Source: an uncultured Candidatus Hydrogenedens sp.
GTDB taxonomy: Bacteria; Myxococcota; UBA4151
Assembly: GCA_902574205.1 (NCBI GenBank)
Contig: CACGMS010000011.1
Location: 1 to 37,898, forward strand
Direction: 5' to 3'
Length of the DNA stretch: 37,898 nucleotides
This document shows positions 35,993-37,898 of the stretch, piece by piece (within the stretch, counting starts at the first letter, position 1; every line of letters starts with the position of its first letter). Below the pieces are notes generated by a model. The model saw only the letters and a program-made list of their open reading frames with translations, was not told the DNA's origin and ran no database searches. The translations under genes and the position numbers were made by a program.

Positions 35993-37696
35993 GTGAAGGA
36001 GAGCGTGGACGTGGACAATCAGTTGCGCATGCAAGTCGAATCTTGGCTACAAGGTGATCCTGATCCGGTGGATCGAGCCGAGCTCGAAAGGGCACTAGAG
36101 GCTTCCGACGAAGAGTTTCTAAAAGAGCGTTTTTCCGGTCGTTTGAGCTTTGGTACAGCTGGGCTTCGTGGACCGATCGGTGCGGGCCCTTGTGCCATGA
36201 ACACCGCCGTAATTCGTCAGACATGTCATGGACTAGCCGATGTTCTGATCGCCTCCGAGGCTGATCTGAGTCGTGGTGTGGTCATCGGGTACGATGCTCG
36301 TCATCGCTCTGATCAGTTTGCTCATGAGTCGGCAGCGGTCCTGCGCGCCCGAGGGGTGGCCGTCTATCTTTGGGATCAACCCGGTCCAACCCCCGCAACA
36401 TCCTATTGGGTGCGCCAATTGGGTGCCTTGGCGGGGATACAGGTGACAGCATCTCATAATCCTCCCCAAGACAACGGATTCAAGGTGTATTGGGACCATG
36501 CCGCTCAAATTATACCTCCGGTCGATAGCGAAATTGCTGAGGCGATTGATCGACATGCCCTCGGTAAAGCCGCTGATTTGGCGGTTTTAGATGCTCGAGC
36601 AGCCGGTCCTGCGTTATCGTTTTTGGGGTCGGTTGAGTTAGCTAAATATTGGCAAGCTGTCGGAGAACAGACCCCGCGCGTCAGTTCGCCCAAAACGCCG
36701 ATGCGGGTCGTTTATACGGCGATGCATGGCGTGGGCGGTGAATCGGTAGTGGCCGTCCTCGAAGAGGCAGGTTTCGAGGTGCACCCCGTCGCCGAGCAAC
36801 ACGCGCCAGACGCGAGTTTTCCAACCGTCGCCTTTCCTAATCCCGAAGAAGATGGTGCGATGGACTTAGCGCTCGCGCTTGCCGAATCGGTTGATGCTGA
36901 TCTGGTCCTTGCCAACGATCCTGATGCTGATCGCTTAGCGGTTGCTGTGCCGAGCGGTCCCGGCTTTGAACTGCTCAACGGAAACGAAATCGGGCTGTTG
37001 CTCGGCGATCATTGTTTGCAGGCTTATGAGGGACCTCCAGCTATCTTTGCGGCGTCGATCGTTTCTTCTCAGGCGCTGCGCGCATGGGTTGAAGCGCAAG
37101 GTCATGCCTATGCATCGGCGCTCACGGGATTTAAATGGATTATGGCTGAGCGGCGACGACGACCGAATCAGAACTTCATCTTTGGATACGAAGAGGCGCT
37201 GGGTTACTGCATCGGTGAAACCGTTGCAGACAAGGACGGGGTTAGCGCAGCCTTGGCATTTGCGCACGGTGCGCGCTGGCTCAAGGAGCGAGGGAAAGAC
37301 CTTCGCACTCGTCTTGACGAGATCTATAAGCAGATCGGGTTCTTCGTGTCTGATCAATGGGTTCAGCGGTTCTCGGGCGCTCATGCCGCAGCCGATATGG
37401 AGCGAGCGGTTGATCAAGCCCGACGGTATGCGCCACAAGAGATTAACGGGCTTACCCTTGTTGAGCGCTACGACTTCAACGAGGGTGCGCCGTGGGAGCC
37501 GAGTTTGTCTGCCAATCTAATTGCCTTGAACTATGGAGCGTCTGCGGAGGGTTTGCGCGTCTTGATTCGTCCATCAGGGACGGAACCGAAAGTTAAGACG
37601 TATTTCGAATATCGCAGCGCCCACAGCGTTGAATATGCGCAAGAGGCGCTCAAATCGTCGATCAATTCATGGCGTCAAGCGCTGGAGAAAACATGA
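35993..37696 (+). CDS. Phosphohexomutase (phosphoglucomutase/phosphomannomutase family)
   Basis: FGTAGLRGPIGAGPCAMN, GYDARHRSDQFAHESAAVL, GIQVTASHNPPQDNGFKVYW (active-site Ser), NDPDADRLAVAV, FGYEEALGYC, IRPSGTEPKVKTYFE. Confidence 0.95.
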   Translation: MKESVDVDNQLRMQVESWLQGDPDPVDRAELERALEASDEEFLKERFSGRLSFGTAGLRGPIGAGPCAMNTAVIRQTCHGLADVLIASEADLSRGVVIGYDARHRSDQFAHESAAVLRARGVAVYLWDQPGPTPATSYWVRQLGALAGIQVTASHNPPQDNGFKVYWDHAAQIIPPVDSEIAEAIDRHALGKAADLAVLDARAAGPALSFLGSVELAKYWQAVGEQTPRVSSPKTPMRVVYTAMHGVGGESVVAVLEEAGFEVHPVAEQHAPDASFPTVAFPNPEEDGAMDLALALAESVDADLVLANDPDADRLAVAVPSGPGFELLNGNEIGLLLGDHCLQAYEGPPAIFAASIVSSQALRAWVEAQGHAYASALTGFKWIMAERRRRPNQNFIFGYEEALGYCIGETVADKDGVSAALAFAHGARWLKERGKDLRTRLDEIYKQIGFFVSDQWVQRFSGAHAAADMERAVDQARRYAPQEINGLTLVERYDFNEGAPWEPSLSANLIALNYGASAEGLRVLIRPSGTEPKVKTYFEYRSAHSVEYAQEALKSSINSWRQALEKT

Positions 37697-37898
37697 ACAG
37701 TCTGGTTCTCGCTGCTGCAGTCTTTATTATCGATGGTGATATCGATGTTGCTCATTTTGCAAAGGCTAAACCGGTCAAGCGAGCCGTTCAAGCGTATCTA
37801 AAGACGGCACCAAAGGGGTTAAAGACCTTCTTGGAAGAGACCGGTTTTCGACCACTTCGCGATTTGAATCGCATTCAAATTCGGATGAAGCAGCCGAT
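37693..37898 (+). CDS. Hypothetical protein, truncated at window end
   Basis: ATGA overlap with upstream stop; MNSLVLAAAVFIIDGDIDVAHFAKAKPVKRAVQAYLKTAPKGLKTFLEETGFRPL.. open to window end. Confidence 0.5.
   Translation, partial: MNSLVLAAAVFIIDGDIDVAHFAKAKPVKRAVQAYLKTAPKGLKTFLEETGFRPLRDLNRIQIRMKQP

Noticed and set aside
35928-36224. N-terminal extension of the SNase-like ORF
   Set aside because: The extension overlaps the 5' end of the phosphohexomutase gene and the lipoprotein signal peptide starts cleanly at 35927.
1-37898. CRISPR arrays, tRNA/rRNA genes, transposases or prophage genes
   Set aside because: No regularly spaced repeats, tRNA-like cloverleaf or rRNA sequence, and no mobile-element proteins were recognised by eye; dedicated tools (tRNAscan-SE, CRISPR finders) would be needed for a firm negative.

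Overview
The window looks chromosomal and of Myxococcota/Bradymonadales (deltaproteobacterial) type, judging from cysteine-rich secreted proteins, a MYXO-CTERM-like tail and PEGA/DUF4215/FGE-like domains. Left third (1-11.7 kb): a tightly packed + strand run of a DUF4388/MshEN-like fragment, a TM/coiled-coil protein, LolA, a secreted subtilase, a Cys-rich lipoprotein, a PEGA-repeat protein and a DUF4215-repeat/FGE-fold protein. Middle: a partial aerobic benzoyl-CoA (box) locus (boxC-boxB with divergent boxR), HU, a TolQ/ExbB-like protein, a divergent Lnt-like N-acyltransferase and a short aspartate kinase. Right: PBP1A, small transaldolase, peptide deformylase, PyrD, an SNase-like lipoprotein and a phosphohexomutase. 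The most interesting part is a + strand, operon-like block at ~19.7-30.4 kb: a membrane-thioredoxin gene split at a G9 tract, a PqqD-like RRE protein, a ~2250-aa Ig-like/FG-GAP lipoprotein, a 50-aa peptide ORF missing from the supplied ORF track (27956-28108), an HprK-like kinase, a radical SAM/SPASM protein and an S26 signal-peptidase-like protein. This looks like an undercharacterised peptide-modification (RiPP-like) system. All functional assignments come from reading motifs only; no searches were run.
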